NCBI RefSeq assembly: GCF_000381825.1
Contig: NZ_KB907126.1
Span: forward strand, 107,065-171,064
DNA length: 64,000 nt
Direction of reading: 5' to 3'
Origin: Thioalkalivibrio sp. ALJT
Lineage (GTDB): Bacteria; Pseudomonadota; Gammaproteobacteria; Ectothiorhodospirales; Ectothiorhodospiraceae
Position 1 is the first letter of the stretch; the number at the start of each line of letters is the position of its first letter. The translations under genes and the position numbers were made by a program. This document shows positions 45,128-55,842 of this stretch, piece after piece. The notes beneath the pieces were generated by a model. That model did not search any database, was not told the origin of the DNA, and saw only the letters and a list, made by a program, of their open reading frames with translations.

Positions 45128-45262
45128 GACGAACGCCTCCGCACCCCGTCTGGATGACTCCGGATGACACCCTAGCAGGCCACTGCCACCACCGGGCACG
45201 AGTACCCCCAGTCGCGTCGGCCCAATACCGACCACAGCGGTGACCGCGCTACCCTTGCCCGC

Positions 45263-46024
45263 ATGAACCCTTCCGCCGCCAGCAAGCAACACAGGCTCCG
45301 GCCTCTGGAACCGGACCGCATCCGCTGCCTGACGTTCGATCTTGACGACACCCTGTGGCCGGTGATGCCGGTGATCCGGCACGCCGAGGCGCGTTTCTAT
45401 GCCTGGCTGCGCAAGCAGGCCCCTGCCGTCTGCGAGCGGTTTGATCCCGATGCACTGATCCAGTCACGCACGGACTTCATGCGCGCAGCCCCCGACCACG
45501 AACGCCACGACCTGACCGGCCTGCGCAAACGCTGGCTGCGAGAACTGGCCACCACCTGCGACTGCTGCCCCGACCATCTCTCAGGCGAGGGCTTCCGGGT
45601 GTTCTGGGAGGCGCGAAACGAGGTCACGCCCTATCCCGAGGCCCCCGGAGTGCTCGCGGTCCTCGCCCGCCACTTCCGTCTGGGCGCGATCAGCAACGGC
45701 AATGCCGACGTGTTCCGCACCCCGCTGGGCGCACACTTCGACTTCGCCATCGCCGCAGGTGAGGCCGGCGCAGCCAAGCCCGATCCGCGCATCTTCCAGC
45801 AAGCCCGCGCACAGGCCGGGGTCGAACCCGACGCGATCCTGCACATCGGCGACGACAGCAGCGCCGACGTCCTCGGCGCCCTGCAGGCCGGCTTTCACGC
45901 CGCCTGGTTCAACCCGAACGCCATGCCCTGGGGACATGGCCACCCTCGCCCCTGCCTCACCCTGGGCCGCCTCGGCCAGCTCCCGCAACGGCTCAATATC
46001 GATTCCCGGGGAAACACCGCCTGA
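45263..46024 (+). CDS. HAD-superfamily phosphatase, YigB-like
   Basis: 253 residues. HAD motif I LTFDLDDTLWPVMPVI has both catalytic Asp, motif II is AISNGNA, motif III the Lys in AGAAKPDPRIF, and motif IV HIGDDSSADV. The order and the cap region resemble E. coli YigB, a phosphatase acting in riboflavin synthesis and on FMN. All catalytic residues are present, in contrast to the MtnC-like protein elsewhere in the window. ATG 45263; single gene. Confidence 0.85.
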   Translation: MNPSAASKQHRLRPLEPDRIRCLTFDLDDTLWPVMPVIRHAEARFYAWLRKQAPAVCERFDPDALIQSRTDFMRAAPDHERHDLTGLRKRWLRELATTCDCCPDHLSGEGFRVFWEARNEVTPYPEAPGVLAVLARHFRLGAISNGNADVFRTPLGAHFDFAIAAGEAGAAKPDPRIFQQARAQAGVEPDAILHIGDDSSADVLGALQAGFHAAWFNPNAMPWGHGHPRPCLTLGRLGQLPQRLNIDSRGNTA

Positions 46025-46430
46025 CGCACACGCGCCGCCTCGGCCCGGAGCACCAAGCGGTTTCCGGGATGACAACCCGTACGCTTCCCCCAGCCCGTAG
46101 GAGCCTGCTTGCAGGCGAAGCCCCTACCGGCGGTGGATCTGGCACAGGTGATGGTTGTTCGCCTGCAAGCAGGCTCCTACAAGCTGACGGGAGCCGGCGT
46201 GGCTATTTGCGCGCAAGGCGATGCTCGTCCTGGCTTCGCGGCCATGCCGGTGGCGTGCGAAGAACGTCCCCTTACCGTCCCGAATACACGGTCATCCCGG
46301 CCACAACGCAGCGGAGAGCCAGGATCACCGCCATCGGGCCAACCCGAGCCTCCGCCTCCCCAACGCATGAGACCCCGGATAACCGCTACCCGGTTTCCGG
46401 GATGGCACGTCCGGGGCTCGACGAGGGTCG
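46025..46430. other. Intergenic region with BIME
   Basis: About 400 bp between convergent genes (YigB-like and recD). Apart from the BIME at 46097-46180 I see no gene or clear terminator; short open frames here cross the repeat. Confidence 0.6.
46097..46180. repeat. REP/BIME element, copy 3
   Basis: Starts GTAGGAGCCTGCTTGCAGGC and ends with the inverted unit GCCTGCAAGCAGGCTCCTAC. The spacer GGTGGATCTGGCACAGGTGA separates the two REP units and is conserved with 1775-1857 and, in the opposite orientation, 56708-56789. Confidence 0.85.
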
Positions 46431-48527
46431 CTACAGCGGATCGTCCAGCCAGCGGCGCAGGCCACCGCTGCGGCGGATCTGGCGCTGGCTGGCGCTGGTC
46501 AGGGTGCCCGCGCGCGGCTCCAGCAGGCTGAACCAGCGCCGGGCGCGGGTGATTGCGGTATAGGCGAGTTCGCGGGTCAGGATCGGGCTGTCCGCCTCCG
46601 GCAGGACCAGCGCGACGTGCTCGAACTCCGAGCCCTGCGCCTTGTGCACGGTCAATGCGAAGGCGGTCTCGACGGCCTCCAGGCGGTTGGGCAGCACCCA
46701 GCGCACCCGCTCCCCCGCGGTGAGGAAGGCGACCCGCAGCAGCGGGGCCTCCGCCACGTCCGCAGGCGGCTCCGGTTCGCCCCGCGCCAGCCACGCCGGC
46801 ACTGCCAGGGCAATGCCGATATCACCGTTGATCAACCCCAGCGCATAGTCGTTGCGGGTCACAATCACCGGACGCCCCTCGAACCACGGGCCCCGCGCCC
46901 CGCTGCCGCCACCCCGAGGGCCATCCACCGCCAGCAGGCCCCGCGCCTGCAGCGCGGCAGTCACCCGGCGATTCAGCGTCTCCAGGCCCCACGGGCCACG
47001 ACGTACCGCGCACAGCAACTGGAAGCGCGCGTGCGCTGCCAGCACATCACGTGCCCAGTCCTCCCAGGCGGCGCGCGCGGCCGGCGGCGCCGGGCGGGCC
47101 CCATCCAGACGCTGCAGATAGCCCGCATAGCCCACCGCGTCGCCCTCCGGCACGTCCGTACGCCCATCCACCGCGAGCCTCGCCAGGGCCGGGTCCTCGG
47201 GCCCGGCAAGGCTTATCTGCGACACGGCCGCATCGACCTCCAGCCGCTGGGGTGCGGCACCGCTGTTGACCGCGGCGGCCAGGCGGCCGATCCCGCTATC
47301 GGCACCAAAGCGGTGGCTCTCGCGCAGCATCACGATGTGCTGGTCCAGCACCTGCCCGCCGGCATCCTGCATGGCCCCCGGCACGCCGATGCCGGTAACG
47401 GCCTGCAGCCATTGCGCGGTCGCGGGCGTGTAATGCCCGCCACCGGCGCGGTGACACAGCTCACCCAGCACCGCGCCGGCCTCCACCGAGGCCAGCTGGT
47501 CGCGATCGCCGAGCAGGATCAGCCGCGCCGTGCGCGGCACCGCCGCGACCAGACTGGCCATCAGCTCGAGGTCGATCATCGAGGCCTCGTCCACCACCAG
47601 CACATCCAGCGCCAGCGGATTGCGCGCCCCATGGCGAAAGTGCCGGGTATCCGGCCGCGCCCCCAGCAGGCGATGCACGGTGACGACCTCGGCCGGCAAC
47701 TGCCGGCGCAGCGCCGCCCCGTCCGGCAGCGTCTCCAGCCCCAGGCGATCCAGGGCCCCGCTGACCGAGGCATTCAGCCTGGCCGCGGCCTTTCCGGTCG
47801 GCGCCGCCAACCGGATGCGCAGCGGGTCCTCCACGCCCTGCAGCCCCTGCAATAGCGCCAGCAGCCGCAGCACGGTGGTCGTCTTGCCGGTCCCCGGCCC
47901 GCCGGTGATCACGCTGAAGCCGGAACCGGCCGCCAGCACACAGGCCAGGCGCTGCCAGTCGGGCGTTGCGGCGTCTCCCGGAGGTCCGAACAGCCAGTCC
48001 AGCCATGCCCGTGCCGCCCCCGGGTCCAGCGCCGTCTGCCAGGTCTCGCGGTCCGCGAGCCGCAGACGGATCGCCTGACCGATCCGGCGCTCCGCCTCCC
48101 AGTAGCGGCGCAGGTAGATCTGCTCCCCGGTACAGACCAGCGGCGTGCGCCCCACCGCCTCGGGACCGACCAGTGCACTGGCATGCAGGGCCTGCACCGC
48201 GGTGTCAGGCGTGACCCCCTGCAGCACCTGCGACGGCCGCGGTGGCGGACGCGCCCCCGTCTCTCCCTCCGGCGGCAGGGCCAGGGTGTCATCGGGGGCC
48301 TGGAACAGGGGCCCCAGTTCCAGGCAGACATGCCCGCGCCCGACCTGATGGCTGGCCAGGGCCGCCAGCAGCAGCGCCAGAGGCGCGGCATCCGGGGCCT
48401 GTTCGTGCAGGAAGCGCACCAGCGCCCGGTCCACGCCCCGCAACCACCCGGCGGCCTCCCAGTCGCCCAGCAGCACCAGCAGTGCCTCCACCGATCCCAG
48501 CGCGGGGCTGCGCACCGCCGCATTCAT
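46431..48527 (-). CDS. recD: Exodeoxyribonuclease V subunit alpha (RecD)
   Basis: 698 residues. The fast 5'-3' helicase of RecBCD. Walker A SVITGGPGTGKTTTVLRLL, Walker B VLVVDEASMIDLEL, and the C-terminal superfamily 1 motif FALTVHKAQGSEFEHVALVL with AYTAITRARRWF are all present. Somewhat longer than E. coli RecD (608). It overlaps the recB stop by four bases and completes a recC-recB-recD operon without the ptrA gene of enterobacteria. Confidence 0.96.
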   Translation of the reverse strand: MNAAVRSPALGSVEALLVLLGDWEAAGWLRGVDRALVRFLHEQAPDAAPLALLLAALASHQVGRGHVCLELGPLFQAPDDTLALPPEGETGARPPPRPSQVLQGVTPDTAVQALHASALVGPEAVGRTPLVCTGEQIYLRRYWEAERRIGQAIRLRLADRETWQTALDPGAARAWLDWLFGPPGDAATPDWQRLACVLAAGSGFSVITGGPGTGKTTTVLRLLALLQGLQGVEDPLRIRLAAPTGKAAARLNASVSGALDRLGLETLPDGAALRRQLPAEVVTVHRLLGARPDTRHFRHGARNPLALDVLVVDEASMIDLELMASLVAAVPRTARLILLGDRDQLASVEAGAVLGELCHRAGGGHYTPATAQWLQAVTGIGVPGAMQDAGGQVLDQHIVMLRESHRFGADSGIGRLAAAVNSGAAPQRLEVDAAVSQISLAGPEDPALARLAVDGRTDVPEGDAVGYAGYLQRLDGARPAPPAARAAWEDWARDVLAAHARFQLLCAVRRGPWGLETLNRRVTAALQARGLLAVDGPRGGGSGARGPWFEGRPVIVTRNDYALGLINGDIGIALAVPAWLARGEPEPPADVAEAPLLRVAFLTAGERVRWVLPNRLEAVETAFALTVHKAQGSEFEHVALVLPEADSPILTRELAYTAITRARRWFSLLEPRAGTLTSASQRQIRRSGGLRRWLDDPL

Positions 48528-51500
48528 GCCGTCCCCTCCCGCACCGGACCCTCTTCGGCAAGACCGCCATGGGTCCGGCCGCTACGGGTCGGTCCGCCAT
48601 GACTCATCCAGCGATCCAGCTGTTCGATCAGCGACCGCGGCGGACAGTGGTGGAACACGCCATGTCCCGGGGCATCCACGCCGCGCAGGAACAGGTACAC
48701 GCCACCGCCCATGTGACGGTCGTAGTCGTAATCCGGCAGCCGCGCCTGCAATTGGCGATGCAGCGCCAGGGTGTAGAGCACCAGCTGCAGGTCATAGCGG
48801 TGCTCGAGTACCGCCGCGCGCAGCCGCTCCGCGCTGTAGGCCGTACCCGAGGTCCCCAGCCAGTTGGACTTGTAGTCCGCCACGTAATAGCGCCCCTCGT
48901 GCTCGAACACCAGATCGACAAAGCCTTTCAGCATGCCGTTCAGGGTCACATCCCCCAGCGCAGGCCGCGCGGCACCCGGCAGGACCCCGGCGCACACGGC
49001 TTGGTCCAGATCCGCCGCTTTCAGGTGCCGCGCCGGGTACAGAAACTCCAGTTCCGCCTGATAGCCGGCCAGACTGCCCAGAGTGAAGTGTCCGCCATCC
49101 TCCAGCGGGAACCCGGCCGTCAGCAGCTGCCCCATCCAGTCGCTGACAACCGCCGACCACTCCCCCCAGCCGCGCCGTTCGCAGCGGGCCGCCACCTCGC
49201 GCGCCAGGCGCTCGGGATGGGCCACCTGCGCCGCCAGGCCCTGCTGCGCGGCCCACTCCAGCAGTCCATGCAGGAAGGTACCGGGGCCCGGCCCGCGCGG
49301 AAACGCATGCAGGCCATGGGCCACGCCCGGCGCCCCCGGCTCCGGCGCAGCCTGCCCGGTATCCGCCACCCCCTCGCGCAGCACGTCCTCGCGTGCCGTA
49401 CCCGGGGCGGCCGGCACCACACCGTCGTCATGGGCCGCGATGGCGCTGTAACTGGCCACCCACCAGTGCTCGAAGTCACGTGCCGGCGGCTCCCGCGCCG
49501 GCCCCGTGGCGACTGCGTCGCCCATCGCGCGCACACAGGTGGCATTGACCGCAGGCAACGAGCCGACCCGAACCGCCGGCTCGGCGCCCGCCGCGGCCTG
49601 CAGGGCCGCCTCCACCCCCCCCTCCTCTACCCCGTCCGGGCCCGCCAGCAGGTAACCGGCCGCCGTCTGCTGGAACTGGTTGCGCTTGCCGTTCCCGGAG
49701 ACGACCGGCGCAATCCCCAGCCAGCAGGCGTAACGCGCCCGCGTCATGCCGACATACAGCAGCCGCAGGTCCTCCGCCAGCCGCTCGCGCTCGGCACGTT
49801 CATGGACCGCTTCATCCATCTGGAACACCCAGCGCGCCCCGCCCTGCGGCGGATGATCGCGCCAGGGTACGTCCTTTTTCTTGTCCGTCAGCCGGAAGCT
49901 GCAGGCAAACGGCAGGAACACCAGCGGGTACTCCAGGCCCTTGGACTTGTGCAGCGTCACCACCTTCACCAGATCCTCGTCGCTCTCCAGACGCAGGATC
50001 TGTTCCTCGCCGGTCTCACCGTCGTCGGCCCGGTGTTCCAGCAGATGCCGGATCAGGGCCTGCTCGCCATCCAGCTCCGCAGCCGCCTGCTGCAACAGCT
50101 CGCTCAGATGCAGCAGGTTGGTCAGCGCACGCTCGCCCTCGGCCGTGGCACGCAACCGGCGCGGCACCTCGAAGTCGTGCAGCAGTCGCCGCAGCATCGG
50201 CAATACCCCGCGCGACTGCCACAGGCGCCGGTAGTCGCGGAACTGCTCCACCCGCTTCTCCCAGGCCAGCTCGTCCACCGTCAGGCGGTGCAGCTCAGCC
50301 AGTGACTGTCCCAGCGTCGCGGTCGCCAGCGCCGCACGCAGCAGGCGTTCGCTGGTCGGCTCGGCACAGGCCCGCAACCAGCGCAGCAGATCCCCGGCCT
50401 CGGCGGTGACATACACCGACTCGCGATCCGACAGATAGACACTGCGTACCCCCCGCTGACGCAGTTCGGTACGGATCGCGTCGGCCTCGGCGCGGCCACG
50501 CACCAGTACCGCCATGTCGCGCGGGCGCAGCGGGGTCAGTGTCTGGTCCTTGCGAAAGCCGCAGGTCGCAGCCGCGCCGGCATTCAGCAGCTCCACCATG
50601 TAGCTGGCACAGGCCTGCGCCATGCGTTCGCGGTAGTGCCCCTTGGGCACCGGTTTGCCCGGGTCGTCGCACCACAGGGTCACGGCCGGCAGTGCCTGGC
50701 CGGCCTGCTCCAGAACCTCGTCGCGGCCATGGGCGCTCACCGCCACGAACGGCAGCGGGTTGTCGTCCCCGTCGCGGAACAGGAAGGCGCCATCCGCCCA
50801 GCCCTCCGCGTGCCGGAACAGCCGGTTCACGCCATCCACCAGGGCCCTGGTGGAGCGGAAATTGCGCTCCAGCGTGTAGTGGCGCCCGGCAGTGGCCGCG
50901 CGTGCCATCAGGTAGGTGTGGATATCGGCACCGCGAAAGCGATAGATCGACTGTTTCGGGTCGCCGATCAGCAGCACGCCGCGATCCCGCGGATTCGCGT
51001 CAATGCCGTAGACGCGCTGGAAGATCCGGTACTGCACCGGATCGGTGTCCTGGAACTCGTCCACCAGCGCGACCGGGAACTGGACACGCAAGGTCGCGGC
51101 CAGTTCCTCGCCGCCCGGCCCGTCGAGGGCATCGCGCAGCCGCGTCAGCAGGTCGTTGAAGCCCATCTGAGCGCGCCGCCACTGGGCCTGACGAAAGCCC
51201 GCGTCCACCTGGCGCGCCGCCGCCTGCAACAGGCGCTCGCGGTCATCCACACAGACCTCGGCGTGATCGTCCAACGCCACAAAGGCCGGGTGCAGATCCT
51301 CGGGCAGCGCCTGGCCATCCTTCAGCCGGTCGCGCATACCGGCCGCGCTCAAACGCTCCAGCACGGACTCCTTCCCGACACCCGCCGGCCGCAGGGCACC
51401 CGGGTCCTCGGCCCATTCGTGCATCACATTCAGCAACTTGTCCGGACTGGCATACTTGCGCCCGTTCAGCACGGTCCCGCGCAGGGCCTCGAACTGCTCG

Positions 51501-52258
51501 CGGATTGCCACGAAGTCCTCACGCCAGGGGCGTTTCATCGCCTCCAGTCGCGCCAGCTTGCGCCCCAGGGCGGCCTCCAGGCCTTCCGGGGTCTCAAGCT
51601 CCGCATCCGCCGCAGCTGCGGGCAGATGCCCGACCAGCGGCCGGATCTTCTGCAACAGGGTCTCCGGATCCGGCCCGAAGGCATTGCGCACCAGGACCAG
51701 CTGCGCCGGCGGCTGCGGATAGACGAAGCGGCGCCAGAAGTCGCGGGTCGCCTCGGCCAGCAGCTCCTGCTGATCGCTCGCCAGGTCCTGGGTGAACAGG
51801 CTCCCGCTGTCGAAGGCGTGCTCGCGCAGCATGCGGTAGCACCAGCCGTGGATGGTGGAGACGGCGGCCTCGTCCATCCATTCCGCCGCCAGCTCCAGCC
51901 GACGCGCGGCAGCCGCGCGTTCCGCCTCATGGTATTCACCCCGCAGCTGCGTATGGATGTCCTGCACCCCCGGGACCGTGTCCGGGTCCTGCGCGCGGAA
52001 CACCCGCGCCGCAGTCGCCAGGGCCTCGCGGATACGGCTGCGCAGCTCCTGGGTCGCGGCATCGGTGAAGGTCATCACCAGGATCTGCGGCGGCATCAGC
52101 GCCCCGGCCCCCTCGGGCAATTCGCCGTGTCCCAGCACCAGGCGCAGATAAAGCGCGGCGATGGTGTAGGTCTTGCCAGTCCCGGCACTGGCCTCGATCA
52201 GGCGGCTGCCGTGCAGGGGAAGCCCCAGCAGGTCCAGCTCTTGGGCCCGGCTCGTCAT
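48524..52258 (-). CDS. recB: Exodeoxyribonuclease V subunit beta (RecB)
   Basis: 1244 residues. N-terminal UvrD-type helicase: IEASAGTGKTYTIAALYLRL (Walker A), FPVALVDEFQDTDPVQYRIF (Walker B) and VVTLHKSKGLEYPLVFLPFA. The C-terminal nuclease domain has the Asp-x-Lys catalytic motif in RYYVADYKSNWLG. RecB unwinds and degrades DNA ends until Chi and loads RecA. Overlaps recC and recD by four bases each. ATG 52258 gives the family N-terminus. Confidence 0.96.
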   Translation of the reverse strand: MTSRAQELDLLGLPLHGSRLIEASAGTGKTYTIAALYLRLVLGHGELPEGAGALMPPQILVMTFTDAATQELRSRIREALATAARVFRAQDPDTVPGVQDIHTQLRGEYHEAERAAAARRLELAAEWMDEAAVSTIHGWCYRMLREHAFDSGSLFTQDLASDQQELLAEATRDFWRRFVYPQPPAQLVLVRNAFGPDPETLLQKIRPLVGHLPAAAADAELETPEGLEAALGRKLARLEAMKRPWREDFVAIREQFEALRGTVLNGRKYASPDKLLNVMHEWAEDPGALRPAGVGKESVLERLSAAGMRDRLKDGQALPEDLHPAFVALDDHAEVCVDDRERLLQAAARQVDAGFRQAQWRRAQMGFNDLLTRLRDALDGPGGEELAATLRVQFPVALVDEFQDTDPVQYRIFQRVYGIDANPRDRGVLLIGDPKQSIYRFRGADIHTYLMARAATAGRHYTLERNFRSTRALVDGVNRLFRHAEGWADGAFLFRDGDDNPLPFVAVSAHGRDEVLEQAGQALPAVTLWCDDPGKPVPKGHYRERMAQACASYMVELLNAGAAATCGFRKDQTLTPLRPRDMAVLVRGRAEADAIRTELRQRGVRSVYLSDRESVYVTAEAGDLLRWLRACAEPTSERLLRAALATATLGQSLAELHRLTVDELAWEKRVEQFRDYRRLWQSRGVLPMLRRLLHDFEVPRRLRATAEGERALTNLLHLSELLQQAAAELDGEQALIRHLLEHRADDGETGEEQILRLESDEDLVKVVTLHKSKGLEYPLVFLPFACSFRLTDKKKDVPWRDHPPQGGARWVFQMDEAVHERAERERLAEDLRLLYVGMTRARYACWLGIAPVVSGNGKRNQFQQTAAGYLLAGPDGVEEGGVEAALQAAAGAEPAVRVGSLPAVNATCVRAMGDAVATGPAREPPARDFEHWWVASYSAIAAHDDGVVPAAPGTAREDVLREGVADTGQAAPEPGAPGVAHGLHAFPRGPGPGTFLHGLLEWAAQQGLAAQVAHPERLAREVAARCERRGWGEWSAVVSDWMGQLLTAGFPLEDGGHFTLGSLAGYQAELEFLYPARHLKAADLDQAVCAGVLPGAARPALGDVTLNGMLKGFVDLVFEHEGRYYVADYKSNWLGTSGTAYSAERLRAAVLEHRYDLQLVLYTLALHRQLQARLPDYDYDRHMGGGVYLFLRGVDAPGHGVFHHCPPRSLIEQLDRWMSHGGPTRSGRTHGGLAEEGPVREGTA

Positions 52259-55200
52259 GCCGCATCCTCCGTTCGGTTCAGCACCACGAACAGCGGCCGG
52301 TACAGGCGGTCGCACCAGAGCCCAAAATCGGGATCGTCCAGCAGGGTCTCCGGGTCCGGCCAGGCCCGGGCCAGCGCCGGGCTGCGCGACCACTCACCGG
52401 CCTTGAAATCGCTCCCGCGCAGGGCCCGCAGCGCAGCCTCCCGCGGGTCCTTGTCGGTGGCCTCGGCCACGAGCCAGGCAAAGCCGGCGCCGCAGGCCAG
52501 CGGCAGCGGCCGTTCCTGGCCCGCCACCCAGGCCTCCAGCAGGGTCGCCAGGAGCTCCTCGGCCAGGCCGGCCTCCAGGCCCGGCAGTTGCAGCCGCGTA
52601 TCCAGCGCGACCAGCTCGGAGCCGACACCACCCTCGCCCGCATTGGCCAGCAGATGCAGTACCCAGGGCGCCATCAACTTGCCGAATCGCCAGGACTTGC
52701 CGTCGGCGATGCGGCTGGCGCTGTAGTCAAGGCAAATCCGTGCGTGCCCGTTCCCGCGCAGCGCGGGCGGCACGGCCTCCAGGCTCCAGTGCGCGCACTC
52801 CAGCCGCAGGGGGCGCCCCACGGGCAGCATGTCCGGATATTCGGCCTGGCGCGCCGCGATCCGGTCCAGCAGCCGCGCAGCCTCGTCCACCATCGCACCC
52901 CGTTCCAGCTCGCCGGCCGCCCCCAGTGGCAAGCGGCCGGCACGCTGCAGGCGTGCCGACTCCGTCTCCAGGACCCCCGGCCAGGCGGACGCATCGTCTG
53001 CGGTTTGCAAAGCGGTCGCGACCAGGTGCTGGCGCACCTGCCACTGCTCCAGCCCGGCCAGCCCGAACGGCTCCAGGTCATCGCTGGGGGCCTCTTCTTC
53101 GTCGAAGAACACCCCCAGCCGGTGTCGGAAGAAGGCCTCCACCGGGAAACGCAGAAACCGCGCCAGGGTCTCGGGGGCCACCGCGCAGGGCTCGCGCTCC
53201 GCCTCCAGCAGCGGCACCGGGGCGCCCGCGGCTTCAATCGGTACGGGCGCTTCCGGCGCCGGGGCATGCACCGCCTCCCACTCGCGCGCGAAGGTGTAAT
53301 GCCGCGCAACGTCGGAACCTGGCGGGAAGTTCAGCGGCGAAAACGGCTGCAGCGGATGTTCGAGGGTCAGGTGGCGCACCAGCGCCTGCCCCGGATCGGC
53401 CGCCCCGGCATCAGGCCCGGTGTCGGATCCGGCATCGGTCCCCGCCGCGGCCGCACCATCGGCGACGGATGCCGCCAGAGTCCAGCCGGCGGCCAGGTGG
53501 TCGCGCAGCTGACCCACCAGCACCGACGGCGGCCGCGGCTCGTTGTCACGTACATGCCGGCCCACCCAGCTCACATGCAACTGGCGCCGCGCCGAGAGCA
53601 GGGCCTCCAGGAACAGGTAACGGTCGTCCTCGCGCCGCGAGCGATCGCCCGGGCGGTAGTCCTGCGCCATCAGGTCGAAGTCCACCGGTGTCGGGCTGCG
53701 CGGGTAGTCACCGTCGTTCATGCCCAGCAGGCACACCACCTGGAACGGGATCGCCCGCATCGGCATCAGGGTGCAGAAGTTCACCGAACCGGCAAGAAAA
53801 CGCTGCCCCACGCCGGAATCGTCCTGACTGGCCAGCCACTGCTCGCGCACCACCGCCAGCGGCAACGGCTCCTCCAGTGCGGCCGCGGCGCAATCCTCGC
53901 GCCACTGCTCCAGCGCATCGCGCAGCTTCTCCACCGTCTCCAGCTCGGCATCGGTGTCCGGGTCAAAGAAATCCGCCAGCAGGCCGGCCAGACGGCTGGC
54001 CCAATCCCCCGGCGCATGGGGCTCGCGCAGCCATGCCCAGGCCGTCTCCAGCGCTGTAATCAGGGACTCCAGCGGGCCCAACAACGCCGCATCGATCCCG
54101 CCAATCTCGTCAAATGGTTCGATATCCTGCCAGGGGCCCTGGTCCCCCAGCGCATAGCCCAGCAGCATGCGCCGCAGGCCAAAGCGCCAGGTGTTCTGGT
54201 CCAGCCCCTCGGGCAGGCCCAGCCCGGCGCGCTGTGCGGCCGCCAGCCCCCAGCGCACGCCCGCGCCCTCGGCCCAGCGGTGCAGCCGCACCAGGTCCTC
54301 CTCGGCGATCCCGAAGCGCCGGCGCAGTGCCGGGACATCCAGCAGATCCAGCAGTTCGCCGACGCCCATGCGGCTCTCCGGCAACCCCAGCAACTGCTCC
54401 AGTGCGATCAGCACCGGGTCGCGCCCGCGCGAGCCCTGATCGGACAGGGTGTAGGGGATGTAGCGCGGGTCGTGGCGGTCCGGCTGACCGAATACCGCCT
54501 CGATATGCGGGGCGTACTGGTCGATATCCGGGACCATCACGATCACGTCGCGCGGGCGCAGCGCCGGATCGCGCTGGAAGTGGTCCAGCAGGCGGTCGTG
54601 CAGCAGCTCCACCTCGCGCAGCGGGCTATGGGCGACATGGAACTGCAGGGAACGGTCGCCCCGCCCGACCGGTGGCCAGGCCTCACGGGTCTCGGCCAAC
54701 GGGCGCAGGGCGCGGATGTCATCCTGTAGCTGGTGCAGCAGACAGTCCCCGGGGCCGCGTTCCCCGTGCTCTTCGAACACGTCGACCCGCTCCCGCGGCC
54801 AGTCCACTGCGCCCAGCACGCGATCGTAGCGCGCCGGATCGTCGTGCTCATCCAGCAGGCCGATGTAGTCACGGCCCTGCTTGCCCCAGGCCGCCAGGAG
54901 CGGATGGGCATGGTTATGCTGGTCCGCCGCATCCAGGGCCTCGGGCATCCCCTCCTTGCGAGCCTGGCGCCGGCGCTGCGCCCGCAGCAGGTCCTTGTCG
55001 GCGACGATGTCGGCCCAGTAGTACTGACAGGGGTTGTGCACGCACACCAGCACCTGACAGAAGCGCGCCAGCCCTTCCAGTGCCTCCAGGATCTGCCCTG
55101 GCAGGGACGAAATGCCGAACACGATGATCCGCCGCGGCAACCCGGCCGGGCGCGCCTCCAGCGTGCGCACCGCCTCCCGATAGCGCGCATGCACCGCGGC

Positions 55201-55842
55201 GCGACTGCCCCCCTCATGCGCCGGCCCGATATCGGCCTGCAGCAGACGCCACAGCTCCGCCTGCCAGCGCTGCCCCGGCGCCAGGACGCGCGTCTGCCCG
55301 CGGGCGTCGCGCAGGATGTCCTGCCCGGCCGCCCAGTCCATCAACCAGTCGGCCCGGTATACCTGGTACTGGTCAAACAGGTCGGCCAGGCGTTCGGCCA
55401 ACTGGAAACGCTTGCGCAGGTCACCACCCTGTCCGGGGTCATCGTCCTGCAGGAAGCGGTGCAACGGGGCAAACGCCTCGCCCTGCAGGCATTCCGGCAA
55501 CAGCCGCATCAGGCGCCAGGTCAACGGGCGCTTGGCGTAGGGCGACTCCAGCGGCACTGCTTCCGCCCCCAGTACCGCGCGATAGGCCGACCACACAAAG
55601 CGCGACGGCAACTGCATATCCAGCGCTGCCGCGATCCCGCAACCCGGCGGTGTCGCATCCTGCGGCGCGGCCAGCGCCAGACGCAGCCACTGCGCCATGC
55701 CATTGCTCTGCACCAGGATCGTCTCGTTCTCCAGCGGTGCCAGCGGGGCCCGGCGAATCCATTCCACCGCGAGGCTGCGCAACGACTCCAGATGGTTCCC
55801 GTGCAGCACCACCATCCCCGGCTGCAATTGCTCCGATTCCAC
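52255..55842 (-). CDS. recC: Exodeoxyribonuclease V subunit gamma (RecC)
   Basis: Up to 1195 residues. Defective-helicase subunit that splits the strands and recognises Chi. ENETILVQSNGMAQWLRLAL near the N-terminus and IIVFGISSLPGQILEALEGL are family blocks, and PFQVVCLLGMNDGDYPR is characteristic. The frame begins at GTG 55842; ATG 55815 (MVVLHGNHLESLRSLAV) lines up better with E. coli RecC and may be the true start. First gene of the operon. Confidence 0.95.
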   Translation of the reverse strand: MESEQLQPGMVVLHGNHLESLRSLAVEWIRRAPLAPLENETILVQSNGMAQWLRLALAAPQDATPPGCGIAAALDMQLPSRFVWSAYRAVLGAEAVPLESPYAKRPLTWRLMRLLPECLQGEAFAPLHRFLQDDDPGQGGDLRKRFQLAERLADLFDQYQVYRADWLMDWAAGQDILRDARGQTRVLAPGQRWQAELWRLLQADIGPAHEGGSRAAVHARYREAVRTLEARPAGLPRRIIVFGISSLPGQILEALEGLARFCQVLVCVHNPCQYYWADIVADKDLLRAQRRRQARKEGMPEALDAADQHNHAHPLLAAWGKQGRDYIGLLDEHDDPARYDRVLGAVDWPRERVDVFEEHGERGPGDCLLHQLQDDIRALRPLAETREAWPPVGRGDRSLQFHVAHSPLREVELLHDRLLDHFQRDPALRPRDVIVMVPDIDQYAPHIEAVFGQPDRHDPRYIPYTLSDQGSRGRDPVLIALEQLLGLPESRMGVGELLDLLDVPALRRRFGIAEEDLVRLHRWAEGAGVRWGLAAAQRAGLGLPEGLDQNTWRFGLRRMLLGYALGDQGPWQDIEPFDEIGGIDAALLGPLESLITALETAWAWLREPHAPGDWASRLAGLLADFFDPDTDAELETVEKLRDALEQWREDCAAAALEEPLPLAVVREQWLASQDDSGVGQRFLAGSVNFCTLMPMRAIPFQVVCLLGMNDGDYPRSPTPVDFDLMAQDYRPGDRSRREDDRYLFLEALLSARRQLHVSWVGRHVRDNEPRPPSVLVGQLRDHLAAGWTLAASVADGAAAAGTDAGSDTGPDAGAADPGQALVRHLTLEHPLQPFSPLNFPPGSDVARHYTFAREWEAVHAPAPEAPVPIEAAGAPVPLLEAEREPCAVAPETLARFLRFPVEAFFRHRLGVFFDEEEAPSDDLEPFGLAGLEQWQVRQHLVATALQTADDASAWPGVLETESARLQRAGRLPLGAAGELERGAMVDEAARLLDRIAARQAEYPDMLPVGRPLRLECAHWSLEAVPPALRGNGHARICLDYSASRIADGKSWRFGKLMAPWVLHLLANAGEGGVGSELVALDTRLQLPGLEAGLAEELLATLLEAWVAGQERPLPLACGAGFAWLVAEATDKDPREAALRALRGSDFKAGEWSRSPALARAWPDPETLLDDPDFGLWCDRLYRPLFVVLNRTEDAA

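Noticed and set aside
46109-46563. Open frames across the BIME downstream of the YigB-like gene
   Set aside because: They are generated by the repeat sequence and lie convergent to recD; no ribosome binding site or family features.
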